Below are positions 36,205-45,089 of a stretch of 64,000 nucleotides of DNA, piece by piece. Both the position numbers and the translations under genes were made by a program. This stretch comes from Bacteroidales bacterium (GTDB lineage: Bacteria > Bacteroidota > Bacteroidia > Bacteroidales > BM520): positions 1 to 64,000 of the forward strand of contig JAEEQW010000003.1 in the NCBI GenBank assembly GCA_016285515.1, read 5' to 3'. Under the pieces are notes generated by a model that worked only from the letters and a program-made list of their open reading frames with translations, searched no databases and was not told where the DNA came from. Position 1 is the stretch's first letter; each line of letters opens with the position of its first letter.

Positions 36205-39000
36205 ATGAAGAAGAAAATTTTATTGGTAGCTTTATTATCAGCTTTTTCAATGTACGGCTTTACTCAGCAGATGGCTCTCCCACAAGATGAAAAAGTAAGA
36301 GTCGGTAAACTTGATAATGGTTTGACATATTATATCAGACACAATGATAAGCCGGAACACAGGGCGGAATTTTACATTGCACAAAAGGTTGGCTCAGTTC
36401 TGGAAGAAGAACCGCAGCGCGGTCTCGCACATTTCCTTGAACACATGGCTTTCAACGGAACCAAGAACTTCCCGGGCAAGAATATGCTCGACTATCTTGA
36501 GAAAAACGGCATAAAATTCGGCACAAATATCAACGCGGGTACCGGCATCGACCAGACAGTCTATATGATAAAGGATGTTCCTACCGGCAACAAGGGACTT
36601 CTCGATTCATGTTTGCTTGTGCTTCACGACTGGTCAAGCTTCATTTTGCTTGAAGAAGATGAAATTGACAAGGAACGTGGTGTGATATTGGAAGAATTGC
36701 GTTCAAGGGATGGGGCAGACCAGCGCCTTATGCAAAAGACTCTGCCGATTATGTATCCAGACTGCAATTATGGCAACCGTCTTCCGGGAGGACTTCCTGA
36801 GGTTGTGGCAAATTTTGAATATCAAACACTTCGCGATTATTATCATAAATGGTATCGTCCTGATTTGCAGGGAATTATTGTTGTAGGTGACATAGATGTG
36901 GATGAAATAGAGGCTCGCATAAAGGAAATGTTCTCCGATATCAAGGCTCCGGTCAACCCTACGCCTCGTCCTTTCATCGAAGTTGCTGACAACACCGACC
37001 CAATTATTGCTGTTGCCACCGATCCTGAAGCGACAAACTATCAGATGATGCTGTTCTATAAACAAGACGTATGGCCTCAGTCGGAAAAGAACTCAATTGA
37101 GTATTTTATGGTGCAGTATATCTTTCAGATGATTTCCGACATGATGAACAACCGACTCAATGAACTGATACAGTCTGCAAATCCACCATTTACCTACGCT
37201 TATGCATATTATACAAATTATTACGTTGCTCCTACCAAAGACAGTTGGATGAATGTTATGATCCCTATGTCGGCATCAGGTATCAATAATGCGCTTACAG
37301 CCATGATTCACGAAAACAGCCGGATGGTCCAATATGGATTTACCGCTTCGGAATATGAAAGAGTCAAGGCTGATTTTATGAAACAGATTGAAAGCCAATA
37401 CAACGACCGTGACAATGAAAAGAATGAGAGTTACGTGAGTGACTGTCTGATGAATTTCCTTCAGAGTGAACCTATGCTCGGCATTGAAAACGAATATATG
37501 CTCTACAATCAGCTGGTGCCATATATTCCTTTGGAGGCAATTAACCAGGTTGCACAACAATTGGTGACACCTAATAATATGGTTTTGTGTGTCACAGGAC
37601 CTGACGTTGAACCTATGCCATCGGAGAAAGACCTTCTCGCTATAATGGAAAAGGCTGAAAATGATGCGGTTGAACCTTATCAGGAAACAGTATCAGATGA
37701 ACCTCTGCTTGCAAAAACACTTAAAGCGGGCTCAGTTAAGAAAGAAACTAAGAATAATGTGCTGGGCGCAACAGAATGGACTTTAAGCAACGGCGTGAAA
37801 GTTGTCTTCAAACCTACCGAATTCAAAAAGGATGAAATCCAGATGAACGCTTTCAGATTCGGAGGCACCTCAACGATGGACCTGAAAGATGCTGTGACTG
37901 TCAGAAATCTTGACCAGATTATTACCCTTGGCGGTGTGGGAAACTTCAGCGCAACTGAACTTCCTAAAGTCCTCGCCGGTAAAAAGGTGACTGTCACACC
38001 ATATATCAGAAATTATAGAGAAGGCATTTCCGGGTCAAGTACTCCTAAGGACCTTGAAACCATGTTGCAACTGGTTTATCTTTACTTTACCGATAACAGA
38101 TACGACCAGACTGCTTTCCAGTCATATATCACCCGTACAACACCTTTGCTTGAAAGCGTTGAGAACCAGCCGCTTACATCATTCAGTGATTCGGTCGTCT
38201 CAATCACATATAATAATCATCCTTTTGCTGTCCGCACCAAAGCTTCTCAAATGAAGGACATCAACTATGAGAAAGGAATGGAACTGTACAAACAGCATTT
38301 CTCAAATGCCATGGATTTCACTTTCACTTTCTCGGGCAACATTGACCCTGATACTTTCAAACCGCTTGTGGAACAGTACCTCGGCTCTCTGCCGACAGGC
38401 AAGAATGTCAGCAAAATCGGTAAGAATGTGATGTCATTTAGCAAAGGCTCCAAGAACTGCTCTTTCGAAAAGAATATGGAAAATCCTACCACCACGATAT
38501 ATATCGTTTATTCCGGTGATATGCAGTACAACTTGAAAAATGATATCTATATGACAGCATTCGGAAATATTATGGATATCGTTTATACCGCAACTGTCCG
38601 TGAGGAAGAGGGCGGAACATACGGCGTCTCCACTTATGGAACAACTGACAAGTATCCTTCTGAACATTATGGTTTTCAGATAGTCTTCCAAACCAACTCC
38701 GATGTCAAAGACAAATTGATGGGCATCGTAAAGGATGAACTGACAAGGATTTCTACCGAAGGTCCTGATCCGGTCAATCTTCAAAAGACAAAAGACTATA
38801 TGTTGAAACATCATGAGGAACTGAAACAGGAAAATTCCTATTGGAACAGTCTTATGGATGCATATTACTGTGAGGGTGAGGATTTCCTGACCGACTATGA
38901 GAAGATTGTCAACAGCATAACTGTTGAATCCATGAGAGATTTTGCAAAGAAGGTTATATCACAGGACGAAAAAGATATTATCCAAGTAGGGGTGAAGTAA
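36205..39000 (+). CDS. M16 family zinc metalloprotease
   Basis: A 931-residue exported insulinase-type protease, similar in layout to PqqL. A signal peptide (ending SMYGFTQQ) is followed by the first M16 domain with the inverted zinc motif HFLEHMAFNG (HxxEH) and the downstream ligand region DKERGVILEELRSRDG. Three further M16 domains follow; the second half lacks zinc ligands (WTLSNGVKVVFKPTEF starts it). It forms a clam-shell peptidase that cuts peptides in the periplasm. It leads a short run with an esterase lipoprotein (3-base gap) and a UDG-family gene. Confidence 0.92.
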   Translation: MKKKILLVALLSAFSMYGFTQQMALPQDEKVRVGKLDNGLTYYIRHNDKPEHRAEFYIAQKVGSVLEEEPQRGLAHFLEHMAFNGTKNFPGKNMLDYLEKNGIKFGTNINAGTGIDQTVYMIKDVPTGNKGLLDSCLLVLHDWSSFILLEEDEIDKERGVILEELRSRDGADQRLMQKTLPIMYPDCNYGNRLPGGLPEVVANFEYQTLRDYYHKWYRPDLQGIIVVGDIDVDEIEARIKEMFSDIKAPVNPTPRPFIEVADNTDPIIAVATDPEATNYQMMLFYKQDVWPQSEKNSIEYFMVQYIFQMISDMMNNRLNELIQSANPPFTYAYAYYTNYYVAPTKDSWMNVMIPMSASGINNALTAMIHENSRMVQYGFTASEYERVKADFMKQIESQYNDRDNEKNESYVSDCLMNFLQSEPMLGIENEYMLYNQLVPYIPLEAINQVAQQLVTPNNMVLCVTGPDVEPMPSEKDLLAIMEKAENDAVEPYQETVSDEPLLAKTLKAGSVKKETKNNVLGATEWTLSNGVKVVFKPTEFKKDEIQMNAFRFGGTSTMDLKDAVTVRNLDQIITLGGVGNFSATELPKVLAGKKVTVTPYIRNYREGISGSSTPKDLETMLQLVYLYFTDNRYDQTAFQSYITRTTPLLESVENQPLTSFSDSVVSITYNNHPFAVRTKASQMKDINYEKGMELYKQHFSNAMDFTFTFSGNIDPDTFKPLVEQYLGSLPTGKNVSKIGKNVMSFSKGSKNCSFEKNMENPTTTIYIVYSGDMQYNLKNDIYMTAFGNIMDIVYTATVREEEGGTYGVSTYGTTDKYPSEHYGFQIVFQTNSDVKDKLMGIVKDELTRISTEGPDPVNLQKTKDYMLKHHEELKQENSYWNSLMDAYYCEGEDFLTDYEKIVNSITVESMRDFAKKVISQDEKDIIQVGVK

Positions 39001-39003
39001 GAT

Positions 39004-40626
39004 ATGAAGAATAATAAATCCTTAATTATAGGATTGCTGTCATTAATGACGGTGACATTGTTTTCATGTGCTCATATTGACATCAGTCGCATCAATACTT
39101 CCGAATATTACAAGGGAACAATAAATGATTCGCTGTATGTTGTCAAATTTGAGAATATAAGCAAAGCATCTGCTAAAGAGATTGATGGTGTGTTCTATAA
39201 GGTTGACACTTCAATCTATGCCGATCCTGTGACTTTCAATTCAAAACTCAAGGGCAAGAAAGTTATTCTCAGAACCAATGATGGCGAAAAAGAAATGATA
39301 TGCTCATTGGATAAGGTCTCAGAGGATGTGATATATGGGAAATACAAGTCGGCCAATGGCAATAATGACTTCACTTTCAGTATAATAGGGGAACCGGAAT
39401 TTAAGTCTTTCAATCCGCAATATACTGACGAAATCTATGATGTGACAGTTGACAACGATGTTGTCTATGGCAAGGTCAAAGGCAATTGGACAAGTCTGCC
39501 GGAGACGGAGGAACCGTTTACTAAGGTTTTTGCCAACAAACTTGATGATTTGGCCTATTATAATGTACATCCCAAAAACCTAGACCTGACGATGGACATA
39601 TATCAGCCTGTTGACGACGGCACAAAGTTGCGTCCGCTGTTTATGATTATCCACGGTGGGGCTTTCTTCAACGAGGACAAGCAGTCGAAACCAATCATTC
39701 TTATGGCAAATCATTTTGCCTCAATGGGTTACGTGGTGGTTTCCATCAACTACAGGATGGGTTATTTGCCGAGCAAGAATCAGATTGACAGGATAGGGTA
39801 TAAAGCCACGCAGGATGCAAATGCAGCCATGCGCTATCTCGTCGCAAATGCCTACAGATACAGGATTGACAAGAATCTGCTGTTTGTCGGCGGCATGAGT
39901 GCAGGCGGCATAACCGCTCTCAATATGACTTTCATGCGCAGTCAGAACATCCCGAAGTCGGCGAAAAAATCGGGACTTTTTAAAGATGATTTGGGTCCGA
40001 TTAACGCAGTAAGTCCTGAATATACCGAGTCTTATCACATCAAGGCGGTGGCCAATATGTGGGGAGCCGTTCATGATATTTCAATGCTCGACAACAGCGT
40101 CACTTCAATCATTTCATTTCATGGCGACGCCGACAATATAGTTCCCTACGATGAGGGTTATCCGTTTCAACTGCTTGTGGAGAAAGTTCCCAAATTGAAG
40201 ATTAACGAACTGGTGGTCAATAAGATGTATGGTTCAAAAGTGATACATCAGTATGCCAACAAAATCGGATTGCGCAACAAACTCTACACTAAGCATAATG
40301 CAAAGCATGGTCTGCACAAAGGAGAAGTGTTGGGTACGGTTTCGCCATATTTCTATTTCATAGAGGATTCCATCACTGCTTTTTTCTATCCTGAGATAGT
40401 TGAAAGTCCGGTTTGGTTTGTACAGGACTGGTTTGACCATACCATGTTTTCCGCTGTCAGCGAGGATGTGGATGAGTTATACTGGAAGGTTGTCGGAGGA
40501 GTTATCCTTGAAAGTGATGACCGGTCGGCCAAAGTGCTGATGCTCCGCGACAAGCCAGATCATTCACTGACCATTTCAGGCAAGTATAAGGATGGCGTGG
40601 AATTCAGGGAAACGAAAACATTTTAG
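39004..40626 (+). CDS. Alpha/beta-hydrolase (carboxylesterase-like) lipoprotein
   Basis: A 540-residue lipoprotein (signal LLSLMTVTLFSCAH). Residues ~30-165 form an extra beta-rich domain. The hydrolase domain follows, with the oxyanion-hole motif IHGGAFF, the INYRMGY segment and the nucleophile elbow GGMSAGG (GxSxG). FHGDADNIVPYDEG carries the catalytic Asp and AKHGLH the likely His. It would cleave carboxyl esters in the periplasm or at the surface; the substrate is unknown. The C-terminal ~80 residues look like a T9SS-unrelated tail with beta-strands. It follows the M16 gene by 3 bases. Confidence 0.78.
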   Translation: MKNNKSLIIGLLSLMTVTLFSCAHIDISRINTSEYYKGTINDSLYVVKFENISKASAKEIDGVFYKVDTSIYADPVTFNSKLKGKKVILRTNDGEKEMICSLDKVSEDVIYGKYKSANGNNDFTFSIIGEPEFKSFNPQYTDEIYDVTVDNDVVYGKVKGNWTSLPETEEPFTKVFANKLDDLAYYNVHPKNLDLTMDIYQPVDDGTKLRPLFMIIHGGAFFNEDKQSKPIILMANHFASMGYVVVSINYRMGYLPSKNQIDRIGYKATQDANAAMRYLVANAYRYRIDKNLLFVGGMSAGGITALNMTFMRSQNIPKSAKKSGLFKDDLGPINAVSPEYTESYHIKAVANMWGAVHDISMLDNSVTSIISFHGDADNIVPYDEGYPFQLLVEKVPKLKINELVVNKMYGSKVIHQYANKIGLRNKLYTKHNAKHGLHKGEVLGTVSPYFYFIEDSITAFFYPEIVESPVWFVQDWFDHTMFSAVSEDVDELYWKVVGGVILESDDRSAKVLMLRDKPDHSLTISGKYKDGVEFRETKTF

Positions 40627-40642
40627 GGCTGAAATACAAGTC

Positions 40643-41260
40643 ATGGCGGCAAAACTTCCTTCATCCGACATGTCGGATAGTATTGAAACTCATCCGTTTG
40701 AGCCGTTTTTCCCTGCAAATGCGCGTGTCCTGATGCTCGGTACATTTCCGCCGGCACCAAAGAGATGGTGCATGAGATTCTATTATCCGAATTTCATGAA
40801 TGATATGTGGCGGATGATGGGTTATATTTTCTTCTGTGATAAGTCGCATTTCGTTGATGCCGCGGGTAAGACTTTCAAACTTGAGGAGCTGAAAGCGTTT
40901 CTGAAAGAGAAAGGGTTGGCCTTCTATGATACGGCATATCGTGTCAGGCGCACCAAAAACACAGCTTCCGACAAAGATTTGGAGGTTGTTGAACCTACGG
41001 ATTTGGACTCGATGTTGCATCAGCTGACTGAATGTCGTGCTGTAGTTACTGCAGGTCAGCTTGCCACACAGTTGTTTGCCGGACATTTCCACATTGGCAT
41101 GCCTGAAATGGGGGAGTGTGTTGAATTTCTGTTTGAAGGACGTTCGGTTCGACTTTATCGTATGCCGAGCACTTCCCGTGCATATCCCATGTCTCTCGAA
41201 CGCAAAGCAGCCTACTACAGCAGGATGCTGCAAAATGAAGCGGTCTTAAGCAAAAAATAG
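40643..41260 (+). CDS. Uracil-DNA glycosylase superfamily protein
   Basis: A ~205-residue cytosolic protein of the uracil-DNA glycosylase fold. It starts with FFPANARVLMLGTFPPAPKRWCMRFYYPNFMNDMWRMMGYIF, the motif-I-like segment (LGTFPxP) found in the UDG-F-like family of Bacteroidota, and ends with RLYRMPSTSRAYPM, a motif-II-like region with Ser/Thr in place of the canonical His. It probably acts in DNA repair or nucleic-acid metabolism, but the changed motifs make classic uracil excision uncertain. ATG at 40643 is chosen over the track start inside the esterase; 40670 is another possible ATG. Confidence 0.7.
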   Translation: MAAKLPSSDMSDSIETHPFEPFFPANARVLMLGTFPPAPKRWCMRFYYPNFMNDMWRMMGYIFFCDKSHFVDAAGKTFKLEELKAFLKEKGLAFYDTAYRVRRTKNTASDKDLEVVEPTDLDSMLHQLTECRAVVTAGQLATQLFAGHFHIGMPEMGECVEFLFEGRSVRLYRMPSTSRAYPMSLERKAAYYSRMLQNEAVLSKK

Positions 41261-41278
41261 TGGGGGCGTCCGCAAAGT

Positions 41279-41340
41279 GGACACACGCGGTGTGTCCCTA
41301 CGGCACTTCGACAGGCTTAGCGACTCTCAGGCTCAGGAAT
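41279..41340. repeat. REP-like palindromic intergenic segment
   Basis: An 8-bp inverted repeat GGACACAC/GTGTGTCC (3-base loop) at 41279-41297, followed by CTTCGACAGGCTTAGCGACT and CAGGCTCAGGAAT. The same word family (GGACAC... and TGAGCCAGTCGAAGG) recurs in repeat copy B at 52993-53035. These look like short interspersed palindromes at the left edge of the island. Confidence 0.45.
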
Positions 41341-41396
41341 CTTTCTTCTAGGGTGCAGGCTTCTTGGCGGGGATGGTGCGGTTTCTTCAAATAATC

Positions 41397-41418
41397 GGCA
41401 ATATTTTAGAATATTGCC
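41397..41418. promoter_or_regulatory. Palindromic operator at the AbiE promoter
   Basis: Perfect 9-bp arms GGCAATATT and AATATTGCC with a 4-base spacer, ending 9 bases before the -7 box, so it covers the -33 region. AbiEi antitoxins are known to repress their own promoters by binding inverted repeats, so this is the likely AbiEi site. Confidence 0.65.
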
Positions 41419-41427
41419 AAAAATTTG

Positions 41428-41435
41428 TATTTTTG
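41428..41435 (+). promoter_or_regulatory. -7 box for the AbiE operon
   Basis: TATTTTTG followed by CAG matches TAnnTTTG, 18 bases before the AbiEi ATG. Confidence 0.65.
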
Positions 41436-41452
41436 CAGTCGAATAAAACAGC

Positions 41453-42187
41453 ATGGACAAAATGACGCAAAACGAAGAAATCATTAACTATTTCAGGCCT
41501 ATAGGGTTATTTAAGACTGCTGACATTGCCGCTTGGTTTCGCAAATCGGAACCTGACTTGAAGGACTCCACCATCAATTGGCGCGTGTATGAGTTGGTGA
41601 AAGACGGCGTGATAACCCGCATATCGAAAGGGGTTTTCATGATTGGGGAGAAACATTCGTATAGGCCTACCGTGGATGCAAGGATTCAAAAACTGGCCAA
41701 GGCTATCAGCAAACAGTTCTCGTTTGCTGAGTTCTGTCTATGGGATTCAGCTATGATTAACAATTTCTCCCAGCATCTGACTGCTCAAAGTTTTTATGTG
41801 GTTTCCGTTGAAAAAGATGCTGCCGAATCGGTATTTCATTTCCTGTTAGAGAAGAATAAAAACACATACTACAATCCAACTGATGATGTGATTGACAATT
41901 ACTTGTATCAGAAAGGCACCAAACCTGTTGTGGTGAAAAACATGGTTTCGGAGGCTCCGACCGAAACTATTGACGGGGTGACAGTCCCTTCGCTTGAGAT
42001 GATTTTGGTGGATCTTTTCTGTGACAAGCGTCTTTTCAAAGCCTACCAAGGTAACGAGTTGGTACACATTTACAAAAATGTCTTCAGCCAATACTCCATT
42101 AATATGACAAAGCTGGTGAGATATGCGGCAAGACGTGGCAAAAAACCTGAAATTGAGGAATTTATAGAAAAGCTAAATCATGATTGA
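41453..42187 (+). CDS. AbiEi-like antitoxin (type IV toxin-antitoxin)
   Basis: A 244-residue protein with an N-terminal winged-helix domain (NEEIINYFRPIGLFKTADIAAWF ... YELVKDGVITRISKGVFMIG) and a C-terminal domain with EAPTETIDGVTVPSLEMILVDLFCDKRLF, as in AbiEi/DUF6577 antitoxins. It should bind the upstream palindrome to repress the operon and counteract the nucleotidyltransferase toxin. It overlaps the toxin gene by 8 bases, the usual arrangement. A second ATG lies at codon 4. Start of the accessory island. Confidence 0.8.
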   Translation: MDKMTQNEEIINYFRPIGLFKTADIAAWFRKSEPDLKDSTINWRVYELVKDGVITRISKGVFMIGEKHSYRPTVDARIQKLAKAISKQFSFAEFCLWDSAMINNFSQHLTAQSFYVVSVEKDAAESVFHFLLEKNKNTYYNPTDDVIDNYLYQKGTKPVVVKNMVSEAPTETIDGVTVPSLEMILVDLFCDKRLFKAYQGNELVHIYKNVFSQYSINMTKLVRYAARRGKKPEIEEFIEKLNHD

Positions 42188-43241
42188 CTATACTGCAATT
42201 GACATTAACTGGATAGAGAACGTATCCAAGGCAAACCGCAACACGGACAAGACTTTGGTTGAGAAAACCATTAGGGCATTCGTTTTGCTTGAAGGGCTGG
42301 CCTCGACAGGATTGCCATTTGTATTCAAAGGCGGCACTTCACTCATGTTGCTGACAAAATCAAGCAAGAGAATGTCCATCGACATTGACATCATCATGCC
42401 GGATGTTCCCTCTCATCTGACGGAAATGTTGGAGGCAGTTGTCCAGAAGCAAGGTTTCCTTCGGGTAGAGCGGCAAGAGCGTCATAGTGAGACCAAGGTG
42501 CCTAAGATACATTACAAGTTTTATTACAAGCCCATACACCGCACAGCGAATGATGAGGATTTTGTATTATTGGATATTCTCACGGAGCAGGTGCCGTATG
42601 CTGACGTCAGGCAGGTGGAGCTCACATCGAGATTTCTGCCGATGGGAGAACCATCGACCATGGTAATGTTGCCCAGTGCCAATGACCTGCTGGGTGACAA
42701 ACTGACTGCCTTTGCCCCAAATACTACAGGCATCCCTTACTTAAAGAAAGGCAACGGTATGGGTATGGAAATCAACAAACAGCTTTATGACGTGGCTTGC
42801 CTGTTTGATTTGTTCGACGACTTGAAAGTCGTTACAAATACTTTTGAGAAGATTGCGGATAATGAATTGCACTATAGAGATGGCAACAACCTTACAAAAA
42901 TGGATGTCTTAGAGGATATTTTCCAGACCGCACTGTGTGTCAGCACTCGTGGCATGCAAGGCAAAGGCGAGTTTGACGAACTGATGGCGGGTATCAAAAG
43001 AGTGAACGGTTTCATTTTCTCGGAGTCGTATCAGATTGACAAAGCAATTGTTTGTGCCTCAAAAGCCGCATATCTTTCGGCGTTAATCAAGAAAGGAGAC
43101 GTGGAGTTTGAGCGTTATTCCAACCCATTGCAAATCAAGGAATGGCAGATTGAACAGACGGAATACAGCAAACTGAACAAGCTGAAAAAATCAAGTGCGG
43201 AGGCGTTCTTCTATTGGTATAAGGCGTGTGCGATGAGATAG
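42180..43241 (+). CDS. AbiEii-like nucleotidyltransferase toxin
   Basis: A 353-residue AbiEii/AbiGii toxin family protein. The nucleotidyltransferase motifs are FVFKGGTSLMLLTKSSKRMSIDIDIIM (GG-TS...DxD) and LPSANDLLGDKLTAFAP, with the K-lysine motif. Family members transfer nucleotides to tRNA acceptor ends or other targets and cause growth arrest, which gives phage abortive infection. It is the last gene of the operon; 16 bases beyond it lies repeat copy A. Confidence 0.85.
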   Translation: MIDYTAIDINWIENVSKANRNTDKTLVEKTIRAFVLLEGLASTGLPFVFKGGTSLMLLTKSSKRMSIDIDIIMPDVPSHLTEMLEAVVQKQGFLRVERQERHSETKVPKIHYKFYYKPIHRTANDEDFVLLDILTEQVPYADVRQVELTSRFLPMGEPSTMVMLPSANDLLGDKLTAFAPNTTGIPYLKKGNGMGMEINKQLYDVACLFDLFDDLKVVTNTFEKIADNELHYRDGNNLTKMDVLEDIFQTALCVSTRGMQGKGEFDELMAGIKRVNGFIFSESYQIDKAIVCASKAAYLSALIKKGDVEFERYSNPLQIKEWQIEQTEYSKLNKLKKSSAEAFFYWYKACAMR

Positions 43242-43256
43242 AAATTATTCTTGTGA

Positions 43257-43350
43257 GTCTTACCCTGAAAATAGATGACACTCATGTTATTGTTCCCTGC
43301 AAAACTAACTACTTTTTCGCCTTAACTCCTGCTCTCAATTTTGGGGTACA
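43257..43350 (+). repeat. Island repeat, copy A (internally deleted)
   Basis: Starts GTCTTACCCTGAAAA and ends TTTTGGGGTAC. It matches both ends of copy B (52866-53101), including TGTTCCCTGCAAAACTA and CTTAACTCCTGCT, but lacks the middle ~140 bases. The ends resemble each other in inverted orientation (TTACCCTGAAAA and TGTACCCAAAAA), as expected for a small IS-derived element. Confidence 0.6.
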
Positions 43351-43546
43351 TTATAGTTAGAAGAAAAAAGCATCCGGCATCCATAGTCAACCGGTCGGTA
43401 GTGCGCCGTGCGGCCTAAGCCGTGCATTCGAATGACAACGTGCTGAGCCTGCGCCGTGCGGTTCATAGTGAACGGGTGTTGTCGGCTCCGGGCAACGGTC
43501 AGAAGTGGGGGTTCGGTTCGCCCTACGGATGCGGATGCATATAGGT
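43351..43546. other. GC-rich intergenic stretch
   Basis: No gene seen. GC-rich, with two copies of GCGCCGTGCGG (near 43401 and 43452) and an abrupt base-composition change from the AT-rich repeat copy A. It belongs with the GC-rich DIP1984 gene and looks like transferred DNA. Confidence 0.5.
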
Positions 43547-44002
43547 TCAGACCAGCTCGGTCTGGAAGTTCAGCGATTGTATCTCCATGTCGAGTTTGCG
43601 CAGCTCAGCAGAGCATTCGTCTGCCTGCTTGCCGATGGTTTTCACGTTAACCACGGTCACCGTCTTGATTTCAGAGCGTGAATAGCGGTCCTGTCCCGCC
43701 GAGGCGGTCTCGAAGATGCTGCGCAGGTTGTTGACGCGCATGGTCAGCACGTCCTTGCGTGCCATGAGTTGCGTGAGGGTGACTCCCTCGGCGTTTTGGG
43801 TCTTCATGTTGGTGGCGTTGATGCGCCAGATGAGGTCTTCCAGTTGTGTCAGGCAGGCGTCGAGTTCCTTCATCAGCTCCATGGGTTCTTCCGAAGGCGA
43901 ATCGCCCTCCTGCACTTTCACGTTGTTCTGTATGCGCTGACCCAGCTGTTGGATGCGCTTTTGCAGGTCTTTCCTGATGCTTAATGCTTCTGCGAGTTTC
44001 AT
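43547..44002 (-). CDS. DIP1984 (septicolysin-like) family protein
   Basis: A 151-residue, mostly helical cytosolic protein that begins MKLAEALSIRKDLQKRIQQLG, the typical start of DIP1984-family proteins. Later blocks are LMKELDACLTQLEDLIWRINATN and RKDVLTMRVNNLRSIFETA. The family was once called septicolysin; its role is unknown. The track start (44125) is too early; the ATG at 44002 begins the conserved region. Its GC content is clearly higher than that of the neighbours, so it probably came from another genome. It is the only minus-strand gene in the first part of the island. Confidence 0.75.
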   Translation of the reverse strand: MKLAEALSIRKDLQKRIQQLGQRIQNNVKVQEGDSPSEEPMELMKELDACLTQLEDLIWRINATNMKTQNAEGVTLTQLMARKDVLTMRVNNLRSIFETASAGQDRYSRSEIKTVTVVNVKTIGKQADECSAELRKLDMEIQSLNFQTELV

Positions 44003-44147
44003 GGTGGATGGTATTTTGGCGCAAAGATAGTAAAAAATGAGGGATGGTGAGCGTTTGAATGGGAATAAGCTTGATTTCTTTGGTGTGTTTGAAAGGATTA
44101 TGGGGAACTTTTTGAGCAAGGCCAATAGTATGAAATCGAAAAGTTAT

Positions 44148-44155
44148 TATATTTG
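44148..44155 (+). promoter_or_regulatory. -7 box of the DUF4007 stub and the genes after it
   Basis: TATATTTG followed by CAG. It stands 25 bases before the stub ATG at 44180 and is the only clear promoter seen before the Fic-HNH-Ham genes, so it may drive them all. Confidence 0.55.
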
Positions 44156-44179
44156 CAGATTCTAAATGCTAACAATGCA

Positions 44180-44266
44180 ATGAGTTATTCAAAATATGTT
44201 TTTTCTGGGCATGAATCTTTTACTTGCAAGACCTTATGGCTGAAGAAAGGGTACGGACTGTGTTAA
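44180..44266 (+). pseudogene. N-terminal stub of a DUF4007-like gene
   Basis: Too short for the ORF track. ATG at 44180 opens 28 codons ending in TAA: SYSKYVFSGHESFTCKTLW continuing LKKGYGLC. The FSGHESF...CK.LWLKKG pattern is the start of DUF4007 proteins, which are typical members of DndC/phosphorothioation-type defence loci. The coding sequence breaks off after about 28 residues and Fic follows. The promoter is intact, so this is a truncation with the upstream region retained. Confidence 0.6.
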
Positions 44267-44285
44267 ACAAAAAAATGATGGAGTA

Positions 44286-45083
44286 ATGAAACAAGAGCAA
44301 CTTAATAGGTTCCTTGAAGTGCTCAATGAATACCATGTAGATATGCTCAAAACGCTGTCGGCATTGGTGATGAAGAATACAGGCTCGCAATATAACACAC
44401 CACACGGCTCGTTTGACGCTTCGAAAGGCGACCTCCGTTTGTTAGGTGTAACGGCTGGAACAGGTGGCCGGTCTTACATGAACTTCCAGAAAGTGCCAGG
44501 GAAGTTGGCAGAGTTCTGCCAGTTGACGAATGAGCGTCGTCATCAGTTGATGGATACCGATGATATGATAGATAAGTATCTGTTGTGTTTCGATGCCCAC
44601 TGCCAGTTGGTGACTATCCATCCTTGGGCAGATGGCAACGGACGCATGTCGCGTCTTGTGATGAACCATCTGCAATACGAGTTCGGACTGGTGCCGGTGA
44701 AGATTGTCAAGGAAGACAAGGCGGAATACATTCAGGCACTTGTTGAAGCTCGGAAACAAGAATCGCTTGAACCATTCCGTGAATTCATGATGGAAGAGCA
44801 CATTCGGAACCTCAGCAAAGAGATTGGGGAATTTAAACAATCACAACAAAATGACCCGATAAGCATTACCCCTGACCCGATAAACACATTCTCTGACCCG
44901 ATAAAACAACAATTGTATCAGGCTGTTTTACGGGATGGTTCGTTGAATTACGCTGGATATGCCGCATTGATAGGTGTTTCTGAAGCCACTATCAAGCGTC
45001 GGCTCAACGAACTGAAAAAGGAAGGAGCCATTGTCCGTATAGGCAGCAACAAGACTGGACATTGGGAAATAAAAAAACAATGA
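44286..45083 (+). CDS. Fic family protein, N-terminally shortened
   Basis: A 265-residue Fic-domain protein with the catalytic loop HPWADGNGRMSRLVMN (HPFxxGNGR type). Fic enzymes transfer AMP or other phosphate groups to target proteins. In this subfamily the conserved core is preceded by an inhibitory helix (S/TxxxEG/N), and I do not see it here, so the N-terminus seems lost or the domain is unregulated. The C-terminal ~80 residues form a winged helix (YAALIGVSEATIKRRLNELKKEGAIVRIG). Between them is a DPI-repeat linker (NDPISITPDPINTFSDPIKQ). It lies 19 bases after the DUF4007 stub and 6 before the HNH gene. Confidence 0.8.
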   Translation: MKQEQLNRFLEVLNEYHVDMLKTLSALVMKNTGSQYNTPHGSFDASKGDLRLLGVTAGTGGRSYMNFQKVPGKLAEFCQLTNERRHQLMDTDDMIDKYLLCFDAHCQLVTIHPWADGNGRMSRLVMNHLQYEFGLVPVKIVKEDKAEYIQALVEARKQESLEPFREFMMEEHIRNLSKEIGEFKQSQQNDPISITPDPINTFSDPIKQQLYQAVLRDGSLNYAGYAALIGVSEATIKRRLNELKKEGAIVRIGSNKTGHWEIKKQ

Positions 45084-45089
45084 CAGATT

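Noticed and set aside
40661-41233. 190-residue ORF on the minus strand
   Set aside because: Shadow of the UDG-family gene, which is in a good operon position.
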